This document shows positions 46,753 to 56,277 of a stretch of DNA of 64,000 bases, one piece after another. The notes under the pieces were generated by a model, which saw only the letters and a program-made list of their open reading frames with translations, was not told where the DNA came from and did not search any database. Source of the stretch: Paraburkholderia phenoliruptrix (lineage in GTDB: Bacteria; Pseudomonadota; Gammaproteobacteria; Burkholderiales; Burkholderiaceae); NCBI RefSeq assembly GCF_019511605.1, contig NZ_JAEUAV010000011.1, positions 1 through 64,000 on the forward strand. Reading direction: 5' to 3'. Position 1 is the first letter of the stretch; every line of letters starts with the position of its first letter. Made by a program: the position numbers and the translations under genes.

Positions 46753-48381
46753 TCAGGACACGGCAAGCGCCGCGTGCGCGGAAGCAATACCGCGCGCGGG
46801 CGTTGCCGCATAGCTCGCGTGTTTCGCCGAGCCTTCGCTCACACGAAACACCGCCACCGCTTCACGCAACACCGCCGCCTGTTCTTCCAGCGATTTGGCC
46901 GCCGCGGCCGCTTCCTCGACGAGCGCCGCGTTGTGCTGCGTGACCTCGTCGATTTGCGCAACCGCCTTGTTGACCTGCTCGATGCCGTCGCTCTGCTCCA
47001 GTGCGGCGGCTTCGATCTCTCCCATGATGCCGGTCACGCGCTCCACCGACTGCATCGCCTCGTGCATCGTGCGGCTCGCCTCGGCCACGAGCGACGCGCC
47101 CTGCTCGACCTGCGCCGCGGAGTCGCCGATCAGTTCCTTGATTTCCTTGGCCGCCGCGCCCGAGCGCTGCGCGAGGCTGCGCACCTCCGAGGCCACCACC
47201 GCGAAGCCGCGCCCCTGCTCGCCCGCGCGCGCCGCCTCCACCGCGGCGTTGAGCGCCAGAATGTTGGTCTGAAACGCAATGCCCTCGATCATGCCGATGA
47301 TTTCCGTCACCTTGCGTGAGGACTCGGTAATGCCGTCCATCGTCTCGGTGACGCGCGAAACCACGTTGCCGCCGCGCGTGACGGTATCCAGCGCGCCCTT
47401 CGCAAGGCGGTTGGCCTGCTTGGCGTTGTCGGCGTTCTGCTTGACCGTCGCAGAAAGCTGCTCCATGCTCGCCGCCGTCTCTTCGAGCGCCGCGGCCTGC
47501 TGTTCAGTGCGCGCCGACAGATCCGCATTGCCGGACGCAATTTCGTTCGCGCCCTGTGTGATCGCCGTCGTGCTGCCGCGTACCTGCGACACGGTTTGAA
47601 CGAGCCCGTCGCGCATCTTCGTCAACGCGCTCAACAACTGCCCCATTTCATTGCGCGACTGGCTGTTGATGTCCACCGTCAGATCGCCGGCGGCCATGCG
47701 CTCGAAGTGCTTGACGGTCGCGTTGACCGGCTTGATGAGCGCCGCCGACAACGCCATTCGCGCGCCGACGCCAATCGCGATGGCGAGCGCGCCAATCGCA
47801 GCGAACAGCAGCGTCGCGATCTGGAAGCGCTGCTCGGCCGTCTCGGCCTGGCGGTGCTGGTTTTCGGTCTGCGCGTGCTCGAGCGCGTCGATGGCTTTCG
47901 AATACGTGGTGTAGAACGCGTTCGCCGTCTCGCCCTGAATGTTGCGGAACGTGTTGAAATCGAAGTCGGTGAGCGCCTTGAACTCCGGCTCGATTGCCTT
48001 ATCGACGAGCGCGCTGCGCGCCTGCTCGACGTTCTGCGCGAGCTTCTGCTCGGCGTCGCTCGAAAACGGGCCCGCCATGTAATTGCGGAAGTCCTTGTTC
48101 GATTCGACCAGCACTTTATGCGCGGCCGGCAGCAGGTCGTCGGTCTGCTTGCCGACGCTAAAGAGCGTTTGATACGAGCCCAGCGCCAGTTGCACCTGCA
48201 GCAGTTTCTCCGAGCTTGCTTTCAGATGCGAGAGCGCCGCCGCGCTGCGCTGCGTGTCCGAAAGGCTGCTGTTGGCCAGTTTGAGCGCTCCGTAGCCGAC
48301 ACCGATCACGGTCAGCAAAAAGGCAACGAATACGCTGATCACCAGCGTCAGGCCGCCACGAATTGTGATGTTGTTTAGCAT
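46753..48381 (-). CDS. Methyl-accepting chemotaxis protein
   Basis: A 542-residue Tar-type chemoreceptor. It has a short cytoplasmic start, a first membrane helix (about 10-32), a periplasmic four-helix-bundle sensor domain (about 33-190, TarH-like, including [20 protein letters not shown]), a second membrane helix (about 190-215), a HAMP domain and the coiled-coil signalling domain with the hairpin tip [22 protein letters not shown]. The C-terminus has no NWETF-type CheR tether. It stands alone between galE and a WecA-like gene, so its ligand is not suggested by context. Inner membrane. Confidence 0.95.
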   Translation of the reverse strand: MLNNITIRGGLTLVISVFVAFLLTVIGVGYGALKLANSSLSDTQRSAAALSHLKASSEKLLQVQLALGSYQTLFSVGKQTDDLLPAAHKVLVESNKDFRNYMAGPFSSDAEQKLAQNVEQARSALVDKAIEPEFKALTDFDFNTFRNIQGETANAFYTTYSKAIDALEHAQTENQHRQAETAEQRFQIATLLFAAIGALAIAIGVGARMALSAALIKPVNATVKHFERMAAGDLTVDINSQSRNEMGQLLSALTKMRDGLVQTVSQVRGSTTAITQGANEIASGNADLSARTEQQAAALEETAASMEQLSATVKQNADNAKQANRLAKGALDTVTRGGNVVSRVTETMDGITESSRKVTEIIGMIEGIAFQTNILALNAAVEAARAGEQGRGFAVVASEVRSLAQRSGAAAKEIKELIGDSAAQVEQGASLVAEASRTMHEAMQSVERVTGIMGEIEAAALEQSDGIEQVNKAVAQIDEVTQHNAALVEEAAAAAKSLEEQAAVLREAVAVFRVSEGSAKHASYAATPARGIASAHAALAVS

Positions 48382-48599
48382 TGAGTCTCCGGAACGGTCT
48401 TGTCGATCCGCGGCGAGTGACGATTCACCCGCGTCATCCCACTTCGCCGCATCCCGCTTTAACGGCTTGCGCGAAGCCTCGCTAAATAGGTGAAATCCAT
48501 GACTGGCGCGGCTTTCCGGGCGATTTAAGCCTCACTATCTGGGAAATCTGGCGGCATGCTCGAGCCGCATGCTTTTCCGGACGCTCGACGTTTCGTTTG

Positions 48600-48605
48600 T
48601 ATAAT
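48600..48605 (+). promoter_or_regulatory. Candidate -10 element upstream of the WecA-like gene
   Basis: A perfect TATAAT lies 28 bases before the ATG at 48633. The best -35 at normal distance is weak (around 48573-48582, TTTTCCGGAC). The TATAAT match in otherwise GC-rich sequence makes this the likely start of transcription for the gene. Confidence 0.55.
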
Positions 48606-48632
48606 TCGGCGTCTTTGCTCAGGCCCACTTTC

Positions 48633-49733
48633 ATGCTTAGTTTTGCGCTCGGCTTTCTGGTTTCGCTGCTGATCACGCTGTTGATCGTGCGCTATGCGCA
48701 TCTGCATGAAAGATTTTCGACGGACACCGATCTGGCCGGTGTACAGAAATTCCATGTGCGTCCGGTACCGCGCATAGGCGGCACGGGCATTCTGCTCGGG
48801 CTGGTCGTGTCCGCCATGCAGTTGCACGGTTCGTATCCGGCCGTCTCGGGCGGCATTCTCGGGCTCACTGCATGCGGCTTGCCCGCCTTCGGCTCCGGTC
48901 TGCTCGAAGATCTGACCAAGCGCGTGTCGCCGCTTGCGCGCCTCGTCTGTACGATGGCGGCGGCGGCGCTCGCGTACTTTCTGCTCGATATCGCGGTCAC
49001 GCGCATCAGCGTTCCGCCACTCGACTTCCTGCTGTCGTATGCGGTGATTTCGTGCGCGGTCACCGTGCTGGCGGTAGCGGCGCTCGCGAATGCGATCAAC
49101 ATCATCGACGGTTTCAACGGCCTCGCGTCGATGGTCGCGTTCATGATGTTCGCTTCGCTCGCTTACGTGGCCTTCCAGGTACACGACCCGGTGGTGCTGT
49201 CCGCGTCGTTCATGATGATGGGCGCGGTGCTCGGCTTCTTCATCTGGAACTTCCCGGCGGGGCTCATATTTCTCGGCGACGGCGGCGCGTATTTCATCGG
49301 CTTCATGCTCGGCGAGCTGTCGATCCTGCTGGTCATGCGCAATCGCGACGTGTCCGCGTGGTATCCGGTGCTGCTTTTCATGTACCCGATCTTCGAGACC
49401 TGCTTCTCGATCTACCGGAAGAAGTTCATTCGCGGCATGTCGCCAGGCATTCCGGACGGCGTGCACCTGCACATGCTGGTGTACAAGCGGCTGATGCGCT
49501 GGGCGGTGGGCGCGCGCACCGCGCGGGAGCTGACGCGGCGCAATTCGCTGACGTCGCCGTATTTGTGGCTGCTGTGCCTCATTGCAGTCGTGCCGGCCAC
49601 GTTGTTCTGGCGGCATACGCTGCATCTGTTCTGCTTTGTCGTCGTGTTTGCGGCGACGTATGTGTGGCTCTATGTGAGCATCGTGCGGTTCAAGTCGCCG
49701 CGGTGGATGGTGGTGAGGAAGGCGAAGCGGTGA
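48633..49733 (+). CDS. WecA/WbpL-like polyprenyl-phosphate sugar-1-phosphate transferase
   Basis: A 366-residue membrane enzyme of the MraY/WecA superfamily, which starts glycan synthesis by placing a sugar 1-phosphate on undecaprenyl phosphate. It has about ten hydrophobic segments and the family motifs KFHVRPVPRIGGTGI (DDQ region), ALANAINIIDGFNGLASMVA (catalytic-loop INxIDG) and FLGDGGAYFIGFMLGELS (GDGG), plus a histidine-containing loop PDGVHLHMLVYKRLMRW. A second member is encoded at 51774, so the strain has two initiators within 5 kb. Sugar specificity unknown. Transcribed from the TATAAT above and followed by a strong terminator. Confidence 0.9.
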   Translation: MLSFALGFLVSLLITLLIVRYAHLHERFSTDTDLAGVQKFHVRPVPRIGGTGILLGLVVSAMQLHGSYPAVSGGILGLTACGLPAFGSGLLEDLTKRVSPLARLVCTMAAAALAYFLLDIAVTRISVPPLDFLLSYAVISCAVTVLAVAALANAINIIDGFNGLASMVAFMMFASLAYVAFQVHDPVVLSASFMMMGAVLGFFIWNFPAGLIFLGDGGAYFIGFMLGELSILLVMRNRDVSAWYPVLLFMYPIFETCFSIYRKKFIRGMSPGIPDGVHLHMLVYKRLMRWAVGARTARELTRRNSLTSPYLWLLCLIAVVPATLFWRHTLHLFCFVVVFAATYVWLYVSIVRFKSPRWMVVRKAKR

Positions 49734-49766
49734 AAACAAAAGGCGCCGAGGCGCCTTTTGTTTTTT
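49733..49766 (+). terminator. Rho-independent terminator of the WecA-like gene
   Basis: Paired arms AAAACAAAAGGCGCC and GGCGCCTTTTGTTTT with a minimal loop, followed by further T residues; begins at the stop codon of the gene. Because the stem is symmetric with an A run on the other side, it may also act on minus-strand transcription from the O-antigen cluster. Confidence 0.88.
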
Positions 49767-49880
49767 CGCTGCGCCTGTCGGAGCGCATGGGGATCGCGGT
49801 AAAGCACGCCTGTCGTGGTGGCTGTCCTACCGCGCCACGCAGGTCTGTTGGGGAGTCAGCGAGGAGCCGGGAGCCCGTGC

Positions 49881-51770
49881 TCAGGAAACCCGCGTAACGG
49901 GCGCTGGCACGCTGCGCAGAGCGGTCGGCGTGGCCGGCTGATATTCGGAAACCCAGCGGCGCAGGTCGCGGCGCACTTCGTCGTCTGTCGGAACGCGGTG
50001 CTGCATGAGCCACGGCAACAGGTTGTCGATCAGGCTGTCCGGCACTTCGCGCGCTTTCGCGATGCGCAGCTTGGGGTGCGGTGTGCGGGTGGTGGTTTCG
50101 TCGTCGGCGAGCAGTTCTTCGTAGAGTTTTTCGCCGGGCCGCAGGCCCGTGAACACGACGCGAATCTGTTCTTCGGTGAAGCCGTACAGGCGGATCAGAT
50201 CGTGCGCGAGATCGGCTATGCGCACCGGCTTACCCATGTCGAGGATGAAAATCTCGCCGCCCTGCCCCATGCTCGACGCTTGCAGCACGAGCTGCGACGC
50301 TTCGGGAATCGTCATGAAAAAACGCGTGATTTCCGGATGCGTGACCGTCACCGGACCGCCGCGCGCAATCTGTTCCTGGAACTTCGGAATCACGCTGCCC
50401 GCGCTGCCGAGCACGTTGCCAAAGCGCACGGTTTCGAACTGCGTGCGCCGCGCGCTTTGCTGCAACGACGAGCACACCATTTCCGCGAGGCGCTTGCTCG
50501 CGCCCATCACGTTGGTGGGATTGACGGCCTTGTCGGTGGAAATCAGCACGAAGTGCGCGACGTCGTGCCGGATCGCGGCGCGCGCCACCCGGTAGGTGCC
50601 GAGCACGTTGTTGCGCACGGCCTGCCAGGCGTTCACCTCTTCCATGAGCGGCACGTGCTTGTAGGCGGCGGCGTGGAAAACGATATGCGGGCTGTAGCGC
50701 GCCATCACCTGATCGAGCAGCAACGAGTCTTTCACGTCGCCGATAATTGGCACGACCGACACTTCAGGGTAGCGGTCCGCGAGCTCTTCGTTGAGCCGGT
50801 AGATCGAAAACTCCGAGATGTCGAAGGCCACCAGTTGAACCGGGCCAAAGCGCAGGATCTGCCGGCACAATTCGGAGCCGATCGAGCCGCCCGCGCCGGT
50901 GACCATGACGACGCGGTTCTTGAGCAGCGCTTCGACGTGGTCGGTGTCGATCATCACCGGGTCGCGGCCCAGCAGGTCTTCGAGGTCGATTTGGCGGACG
51001 CGGGAGAGGAAGGCCTGGCCTTGGGTTACATCCGTCAGCGCCGGGAGCACCAGTGAACGGACCCCGGCCCGCACACAAAGCGTCGCAACGCGACGCTGCA
51101 CGTCCACGGACGCCGACGGAATCGCGATGATCGCGTACTCGGTTTTCAGCTCTTCGGCCATGCGCGGCAACTCGCTGATCGAGCCGAGAACCTTGTAGCC
51201 GTAGATTTCGCGCCCGTGCTTGGAGACATCGTCGTCCAGCAGGCCGACAAGACGCCATTCGCTCGAACGCGACAACTCGCGTGCGAGGCTGGCCCCCGCG
51301 TTGCCGGCGCCGAGCACGACGACCGGCTTGCCTTGCGCAACCAGGCCACCGTAAAGGTAAAACTCTTTAGTGGCGCGGTAGAGCGCCCGGGAGCCCCCCA
51401 TGGCCAGGAACAAAAAGAGAGGCGACACGACGAGGACCGAGCGCGGCACGATTGGATACGGCTGCACCAGCACTGAAACGACCATTGCGATCAGCGCGCC
51501 GGCGATCACGGCCTTGGAGATGCGCACGAGGTCGGGCAGGCTCGCGAACACCCACATGCCGCGATACAGGCCGAACACGCGGAACATCCCGCCATAAACG
51601 GGCAGAACCCAGAGCAGGGACCGCAGGGCGCCGACGCGGAAATCGTATGGAATCGATCCGTTAAAGCGAAGCAGGTACGCGATGAGCCACGATCCGGCCA
51701 CCGCGCATAGATCGAAAAGGAAAGCGCTGAGAGACAGCCAGCTGGCTTTGTTTCTTAACATCAGCGGCAT
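49881..51770 (-). CDS. wbiI: WbiI/WbpM-type nucleoside-diphosphate-sugar dehydratase/epimerase
   Basis: A 629-residue inner-membrane enzyme of the CapD/WbpM/PglF family that removes water from UDP-GlcNAc-type sugars to give 6-deoxy-4-keto sugars such as the precursors of QuiNAc/FucNAc. It has four to five N-terminal membrane segments (about 10-140), a CoA-binding-like linker with VVVLGAGNAGASLARELS, then the SDR domain beginning VMVTGAGGSIGSELCRQIL at about 290. The modified catalytic set STDKAVNPTNVMGASKRLAE (Met-xxx-Lys instead of Tyr-xxx-Lys) is the family mark. Last gene of the O-antigen operon, starting 3 bp after the preceding gene. Confidence 0.93.
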   Translation of the reverse strand: MPLMLRNKASWLSLSAFLFDLCAVAGSWLIAYLLRFNGSIPYDFRVGALRSLLWVLPVYGGMFRVFGLYRGMWVFASLPDLVRISKAVIAGALIAMVVSVLVQPYPIVPRSVLVVSPLFLFLAMGGSRALYRATKEFYLYGGLVAQGKPVVVLGAGNAGASLARELSRSSEWRLVGLLDDDVSKHGREIYGYKVLGSISELPRMAEELKTEYAIIAIPSASVDVQRRVATLCVRAGVRSLVLPALTDVTQGQAFLSRVRQIDLEDLLGRDPVMIDTDHVEALLKNRVVMVTGAGGSIGSELCRQILRFGPVQLVAFDISEFSIYRLNEELADRYPEVSVVPIIGDVKDSLLLDQVMARYSPHIVFHAAAYKHVPLMEEVNAWQAVRNNVLGTYRVARAAIRHDVAHFVLISTDKAVNPTNVMGASKRLAEMVCSSLQQSARRTQFETVRFGNVLGSAGSVIPKFQEQIARGGPVTVTHPEITRFFMTIPEASQLVLQASSMGQGGEIFILDMGKPVRIADLAHDLIRLYGFTEEQIRVVFTGLRPGEKLYEELLADDETTTRTPHPKLRIAKAREVPDSLIDNLLPWLMQHRVPTDDEVRRDLRRWVSEYQPATPTALRSVPAPVTRVS

Positions 51771-51773
51771 CCC

Positions 51774-52796
51774 TTACTTGTCTGACAGGATTGATTGGAA
51801 ATGACGCCAGCGCATATCGACGACCACACCCGCCAAAAATAGAACGGCTATCCAGGCGGCGACGAGGCACCCCTGAAAGACGGCACCACGGCCAAGAGCG
51901 AACAGAGCAAGCATTATGCCAGTAGCCATGACGACATACCAAACCAGCGCCGTCTTTGTGTGGCCAATCCCACAACGCACCATACGCTGATAGTAGTGCT
52001 CGCGGTGCGGCTGCCAAAATCTTTCTCCGCGCAACAGGCGTCGCGCGAGCGTAACGGAGGCATCGGCAATGAAAGGCGCAAACACCATGGCCGGAAACCA
52101 GACGGGCCAGACGCCGCCACGCCAGCCCCAATAGCCGAACGCCCCCGCCAGAAAGCCCAGGGAAATCGAGCCGGCGTCGCCGAGAAAAATGCGCGCCGGG
52201 TGGAAGTTGAACAGCAGAAAGCCCAAAGCGGCACCGGACACCGCTATGGTCGACACGGCAAGCTCGGGCGACGGACGGCTACTGACGACAGCGGCCACGG
52301 CGTAGCCAGCGAAGCCCAGCAGGGCCATTCCGCCCGCGAGACCGTCCGCGCCGTCCATGAAATTGTAAAGATTGACCAGCCATAACATCAGGAAAGCAAG
52401 GACTACCAGCGCCCACCAGGGCGCGCTCGCCGGAAAGACGGCGACGAGGCCGACCACCGCGACCACATGGGCGGCAAATCTTACCCGCGCCGGCAGGCCC
52501 CGGCGGTCGTCGATCTGCGAGACGGCCGCAAGGAAGGCAGTGCCCAGTGCGAGAAACCACAAGCCTGGCGCCAACAGCAAGATCGCGGCGACAGCGACGG
52601 GCACCACGCCCCACCCGCCCACTCTTGGCGTAGGCGCGTTATGAAGCGACCGGTCGTTCGGCACATCAGTCGCAAGACGCCAGGCAAGTCCGGTGCGTAA
52701 CAGCATCCAAAGAATGGCCGCGCATGCGCAAGCGGATGCGAGCGCAATCAGCACGACAGTCGCCCAAGCCGGGACCGTGGCAAAGTAACTCAGCAC
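51774..52796 (-). CDS. wbiH: WbiH/WbpL-like undecaprenyl-phosphate sugar-1-phosphate transferase
   Basis: A 340-residue membrane protein with about ten hydrophobic segments and MraY/WecA motifs: LHNAPTPRVGGWGVV, VNLYNFMDGADGLAGGMALL and FLGDAGSISLGFLAGA, with a loop REHYYQRMVRCG replacing the usual histidine loop of WecA, as in WbpL-type enzymes that take FucNAc or QuiNAc donors. Start GTG at 52796 overlaps the epimerase stop by seven bases, indicating coupling. Open frame further upstream is a shadow. Together with WbiG/WbiI it most likely starts the O-antigen repeat unit on the lipid carrier. Confidence 0.9.
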   Translation of the reverse strand: MLSYFATVPAWATVVLIALASACACAAILWMLLRTGLAWRLATDVPNDRSLHNAPTPRVGGWGVVPVAVAAILLLAPGLWFLALGTAFLAAVSQIDDRRGLPARVRFAAHVVAVVGLVAVFPASAPWWALVVLAFLMLWLVNLYNFMDGADGLAGGMALLGFAGYAVAAVVSSRPSPELAVSTIAVSGAALGFLLFNFHPARIFLGDAGSISLGFLAGAFGYWGWRGGVWPVWFPAMVFAPFIADASVTLARRLLRGERFWQPHREHYYQRMVRCGIGHTKTALVWYVVMATGIMLALFALGRGAVFQGCLVAAWIAVLFLAGVVVDMRWRHFQSILSDK

Positions 52797-53761
52797 TGGC
52801 TGTCTTCCTTCATAGCTCGATACCAACGGGCGGTGGCGGCCAGCCCTTCGTCGGTGGAATAAGGCGGGGTCCAGCCCAACACCGTCCGGATTCTTGTTGT
52901 ATCGACCTGCAGCGCGCCGACGAGGCGATCTATTTGCGCCGAGCGGCCGGTTAGCCGCCCTGCAAGGCGCAGCACGCTCTCCGGTACGGTCACGAGCCTC
53001 GCCGGCCTGTGCAAATGGCGACCAAGCGCCCGGCACAGCTCGGCGACTGTGGGTGCGTCCGTGTCCGCGACGTGCAAGCATTGTCCCGCCGCCCGCGGGT
53101 CAGTCGAGCAATGCATCAGGGCGTCTGCGAGGTTTTCGACATAGACGAGGCTGCGTCGTCCGCGTACCGCGCCCAGAGGCAGCGGCATGCGCCTCCAGAG
53201 GCCGTGCATCAGCTGCAAGAAGTTCGCGCGGACCTCGGGCCCATACACCAGTGGCGGGCGCACGATCACCACGTCCATTCCTGTCTCCTGGGCATAGCGG
53301 AGCAACGCCTGTTCGGCAGCAAGCTTCGATCTGCCGTAGGGATCCTCGGGGGCCGGCGCATTGTCTTCGCTCAGAGGGCGGCCCCTGTCGGCTTCAGCGA
53401 CTGCCTTGATGCTGCTCACAAAGACGAAGCGCCGCACGCCATGCTTCCATGCAGCTCGCGCAACGCGAAGCGTGCCCTCGACATTGGTTGAACGAAAGGC
53501 CGCGTCAGGATCTGTCGAATCTTCCTGCATGACATGAACGCGGGCGGCCAGATGCACCACGCAATCGGCAGCCAGGCCCGCCGGCCATTGCGCTTCGAAG
53601 GCTGCGAAGTCCGTGCTGGGCTCGAGCCACTCATTCACGCGCGGATCGAGCTGCCCCGCACGCCGCACGACGCCGCTGACGGTATGCCCTGCGTCGAGTA
53701 ATACCCGGCTCAGTGTGCGGCCCACAAAGCCGTTGGCGCCCGTAATCAGTATGTGACTCAT
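52790..53761 (-). CDS. wbiG: WbiG/WbpV-like NAD-dependent sugar-nucleotide epimerase
   Basis: A 323-residue extended SDR protein, starting MSHILITGANGFVGRTLSR (NAD-binding GxxGxxG) with catalytic FVSSIKAVAEA serine and DPYGRSKLAAE tyrosine-lysine. It is closest to 4-epimerases/reductases that finish 6-deoxy-amino sugars and are normally encoded beside a WbpL-like transferase. ATG at 53761 overlaps the preceding glycosyltransferase stop (ATGA); a GTG six bases upstream is an alternative. Likely product is UDP-QuiNAc- or FucNAc-type donor used by the enzyme encoded next. Confidence 0.89.
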   Translation of the reverse strand: MSHILITGANGFVGRTLSRVLLDAGHTVSGVVRRAGQLDPRVNEWLEPSTDFAAFEAQWPAGLAADCVVHLAARVHVMQEDSTDPDAAFRSTNVEGTLRVARAAWKHGVRRFVFVSSIKAVAEADRGRPLSEDNAPAPEDPYGRSKLAAEQALLRYAQETGMDVVIVRPPLVYGPEVRANFLQLMHGLWRRMPLPLGAVRGRRSLVYVENLADALMHCSTDPRAAGQCLHVADTDAPTVAELCRALGRHLHRPARLVTVPESVLRLAGRLTGRSAQIDRLVGALQVDTTRIRTVLGWTPPYSTDEGLAATARWYRAMKEDSQC

Positions 53762-54603
53762 AGCCACTTCCAGCCGAAGCGGTTATAGAACTTATAGGCC
53801 GATGCAACGAACATGCGGATATGCGCATACCCCTTGCGCGCCGCGCCGCCGCCATGGTGCACGACGCGAACCGAGGGGGTGTAGACGACCCGCGTAAGTT
53901 CGTGGGCGCGCAGGCTCAGGTCGTAGTCTTCGAAATACAGGAAGTAGCGGGCGTCGAAACCCGCCAGTTGCTTCAGGACGTCGGTGCGGAACATCATGAA
54001 ACAGCCGCTCACGATTGGAGGATCCCATACGACGTCACGCGCGTTGATCCGGTCTCGCATCTCGTAGCGCGCGAGGCGTCGCGAGAACCACTGCCGCAGG
54101 CTCGCAGGCAGAAAGCCCCGCGCGAACAGATCGAGCAGCGCGGGGTATCGCCTGCACAGGAACAGTTGATGACCGTGCTCATCGCCGATCCATGGCGTCA
54201 TGAGCCCCGCTTCCGTATGCGCGTCGAAGAAATCCAGCGCCTTGCACAACGCGTCTGGAGCCAGGTCGATGTCGGGGTTCAGAATCAGGTGATAGCGGCT
54301 GTCCGTGCGTTCGATCGCAAGGTTATGACCGCGACCGTAGCCCACGTTGCCGTGCCCCGCGATGATCGTCGTGGCAACCCCATGCTGCTCGAGTTCCGCG
54401 GCGGCCGCCTGCACGTCGGGCAAGCCGCCGTTGTCCACGAGGTACAAGGTGATCGGCAAGCCGGGGCGGCCGGCACGTAACCTCTGGCCTGCCGCCGCAA
54501 GGCCAGCAAGCGTCGACATCAGTAGTTGCAGATCCGGGCGATAGACCACCACCGACACGGACAATCCCTCCCGTCCGGAGCGCGGCGCTTGTGTAGCTTT
54601 CAT
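53758..54603 (-). CDS. WbiF-like family 2 glycosyltransferase
   Basis: A 281-residue GT-A enzyme of the rhamnosyltransferase-like GT2 group. It has the donor segment LSVSVVVYRPDLQLLMSTL, LVDNGG, the metal site YHLILNPDIDLAPDALC (NPDID) and GCFMMFRTDVLKQLAGFDAR followed by FLYFEDYDLSLRAHELTR, where ED is the probable catalytic base. The position directly before the wbiG-H-I trio corresponds to WbiF of Burkholderia O-antigen clusters. A 218-bp spacer before it separates it from the upstream part of the cluster and may carry an internal promoter. Confidence 0.87.
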   Translation of the reverse strand: MKATQAPRSGREGLSVSVVVYRPDLQLLMSTLAGLAAAGQRLRAGRPGLPITLYLVDNGGLPDVQAAAAELEQHGVATTIIAGHGNVGYGRGHNLAIERTDSRYHLILNPDIDLAPDALCKALDFFDAHTEAGLMTPWIGDEHGHQLFLCRRYPALLDLFARGFLPASLRQWFSRRLARYEMRDRINARDVVWDPPIVSGCFMMFRTDVLKQLAGFDARYFLYFEDYDLSLRAHELTRVVYTPSVRVVHHGGGAARKGYAHIRMFVASAYKFYNRFGWKWL

Positions 54604-54821
54604 GAGTAGTAACGGCTTGTCTTATGGCGGCGGCCAGGTCGGAACCCCGTGTTTGGCCCGACGAAGTTTGCTTAAGTTTACCTGTCCCGACAAGTCGGCC
54701 TGTCGTTCGTTATCGGCAGGGTGCAAATTGTCTCATTTCTCGCCACTTGCCAAAGAGCCGAATAGCGTATAACGCCGTCGATCAGGCGCGGCGCAGCCAC
54801 GACTGCGCCGCCCGTTCCCGC

Positions 54822-56255
54822 TCAGGTTGCTTCCCGCGCCACGCAAGCCAGGTCGTGCACGAGTTTTTCAGCCAGGGCAGCGGCATGCTGGCGCAGTTCC
54901 GGCACGGCGACCGCCTCCCAATATCTGGCCCGCAGCATGGGGCCCACGTAGAAAAGATCATGGGCCGGCTGACCATTTGCCCCGATCACGCGGTACTCAT
55001 CATCGACATCGAGCCCCAGCCCGAGTCGATCCCGCCGAATGTGGCCGGCGTGCAGCAGTTGCTTTATCAGGGGCAACGAAACCTTCGTCAGATCGTAGTT
55101 CGGCCCCGTGCAGTTGATTACGGCGCTGACCTCGAGCGTGCGCGTCGTTGCGCCGGCGCGAGTGCGCAGGTCGACATGAAGCATACCGTCCCGCTCATGC
55201 GCGTCCACCACCGCGCCGGCTATGCGCTCGACGCGGCCCGTCTCCAGCAGATGCCTGAAACGGTCGCCTACCGCCGGCGCCAGTCTATGCCGATGGATGT
55301 CCCAGTACGGTAAAAGTCTGCGGAGAAAGCGCGCGCGTTCCTCGTAGGGCAGGCTGCGCCACAACGAAGACGTATGCGGGCGCAACTCGTTCAACACGTC
55401 GCGCCAATCCTCTCCGCCAGCGACACGCTGAGCAATCGAAGCGCGCAGCGACTTTTCGTAAGCCCTGATGGTGGGCGCTAACGACGCGAACCCTTCGGGA
55501 TACCCGACCCTGGCTGGCATGACAGGTTTCGGACGGTGCGTGTGAGGCACCAGGCCCCGGCGGGAGAACATGAACACCTTGCGCTCGGGGCATAGCCTGA
55601 CGAGACGCAATAGAGTGTCGATGCCCGTGTGACCCATGCCCATCACTGCGACGGGCGCGGCGGGGTCCAACGCGTCCGCTGCATCGTGATCCCAGGCACG
55701 CAGGACCCGGTGTGCAACGTTGCGAGGAAAGCAGGACGGCAAATCCGGCGCAAAATGGCCCGTGGCTAGCACGACACGCTGTGCATACACGACGCGTCCG
55801 TCTGCGAAATCGATTCGATAACGCGTTGGCTCGTGCTCGAGTTGCAACGCGATCGCCTCTCCGTCATGGCGTGTCAGCGTATCGGGACATGCGCGCTCTG
55901 CTTCGGCCAGCGTCTGCTCGACGTACTCGCCGTACAACGTGCGCGGGACGAATGATCCTTCGTTAAAGCGTGGATCGACGCGCTGCAGGAATTTGACGAA
56001 GTGGTCCGGCTGGTCACGTAACGCGCTCATGTTGCCGGCCGGAACGTTCAGCACGAGCTCCGGCTCAGCATGGCGGTAAGCGAGTCCCCGGCCAAAACCT
56101 GATCCGTTATCCACCAGTAATACGCGTGAATTGCCCGGGCGTGCGCCGCGCAAGATGCCCACTGCCGTCAGCGCGCCGCTGAATCCACCGCCGATGATCG
56201 CGATGGTCGTCGGCGCGCCGGCCGCGAAATCGGTCGAAGCCCACGCGGCGTTCAC
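54822..56255 (-). CDS. FAD/NAD(P)-binding protein of the COG4529 type
   Basis: A 477-residue flavoprotein: N-terminal dinucleotide motif TIAIIGGGFSGALTAVGIL, a second motif VAVMGMGHTGIDTLLRLV in the middle and the C-terminal VINCTGPNYDLTKVSLPL and LFYVGPMLRARYWEA. This matches the FAD-NAD(P)-binding domain family found near hydroxylases and uncharacterised oxidoreductases. The GTG at 56255 is preferred because GGTGAGG lies five bases upstream and it falls just after the epimerase stop; a further upstream TTG is possible. Its presence among O-antigen genes is unusual; a sugar oxidation role is only a guess. Confidence 0.8.
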   Translation of the reverse strand: MNAAWASTDFAAGAPTTIAIIGGGFSGALTAVGILRGARPGNSRVLLVDNGSGFGRGLAYRHAEPELVLNVPAGNMSALRDQPDHFVKFLQRVDPRFNEGSFVPRTLYGEYVEQTLAEAERACPDTLTRHDGEAIALQLEHEPTRYRIDFADGRVVYAQRVVLATGHFAPDLPSCFPRNVAHRVLRAWDHDAADALDPAAPVAVMGMGHTGIDTLLRLVRLCPERKVFMFSRRGLVPHTHRPKPVMPARVGYPEGFASLAPTIRAYEKSLRASIAQRVAGGEDWRDVLNELRPHTSSLWRSLPYEERARFLRRLLPYWDIHRHRLAPAVGDRFRHLLETGRVERIAGAVVDAHERDGMLHVDLRTRAGATTRTLEVSAVINCTGPNYDLTKVSLPLIKQLLHAGHIRRDRLGLGLDVDDEYRVIGANGQPAHDLFYVGPMLRARYWEAVAVPELRQHAAALAEKLVHDLACVAREAT

Positions 56256-56277
56256 TGTGGCCTCACCGCTCGCGCGA

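Noticed and set aside
48382..48480. FliA-type promoter for the chemoreceptor gene
   Set aside because: No match to the TAAA/GCCGATAA pattern at the right spacing on the minus strand.
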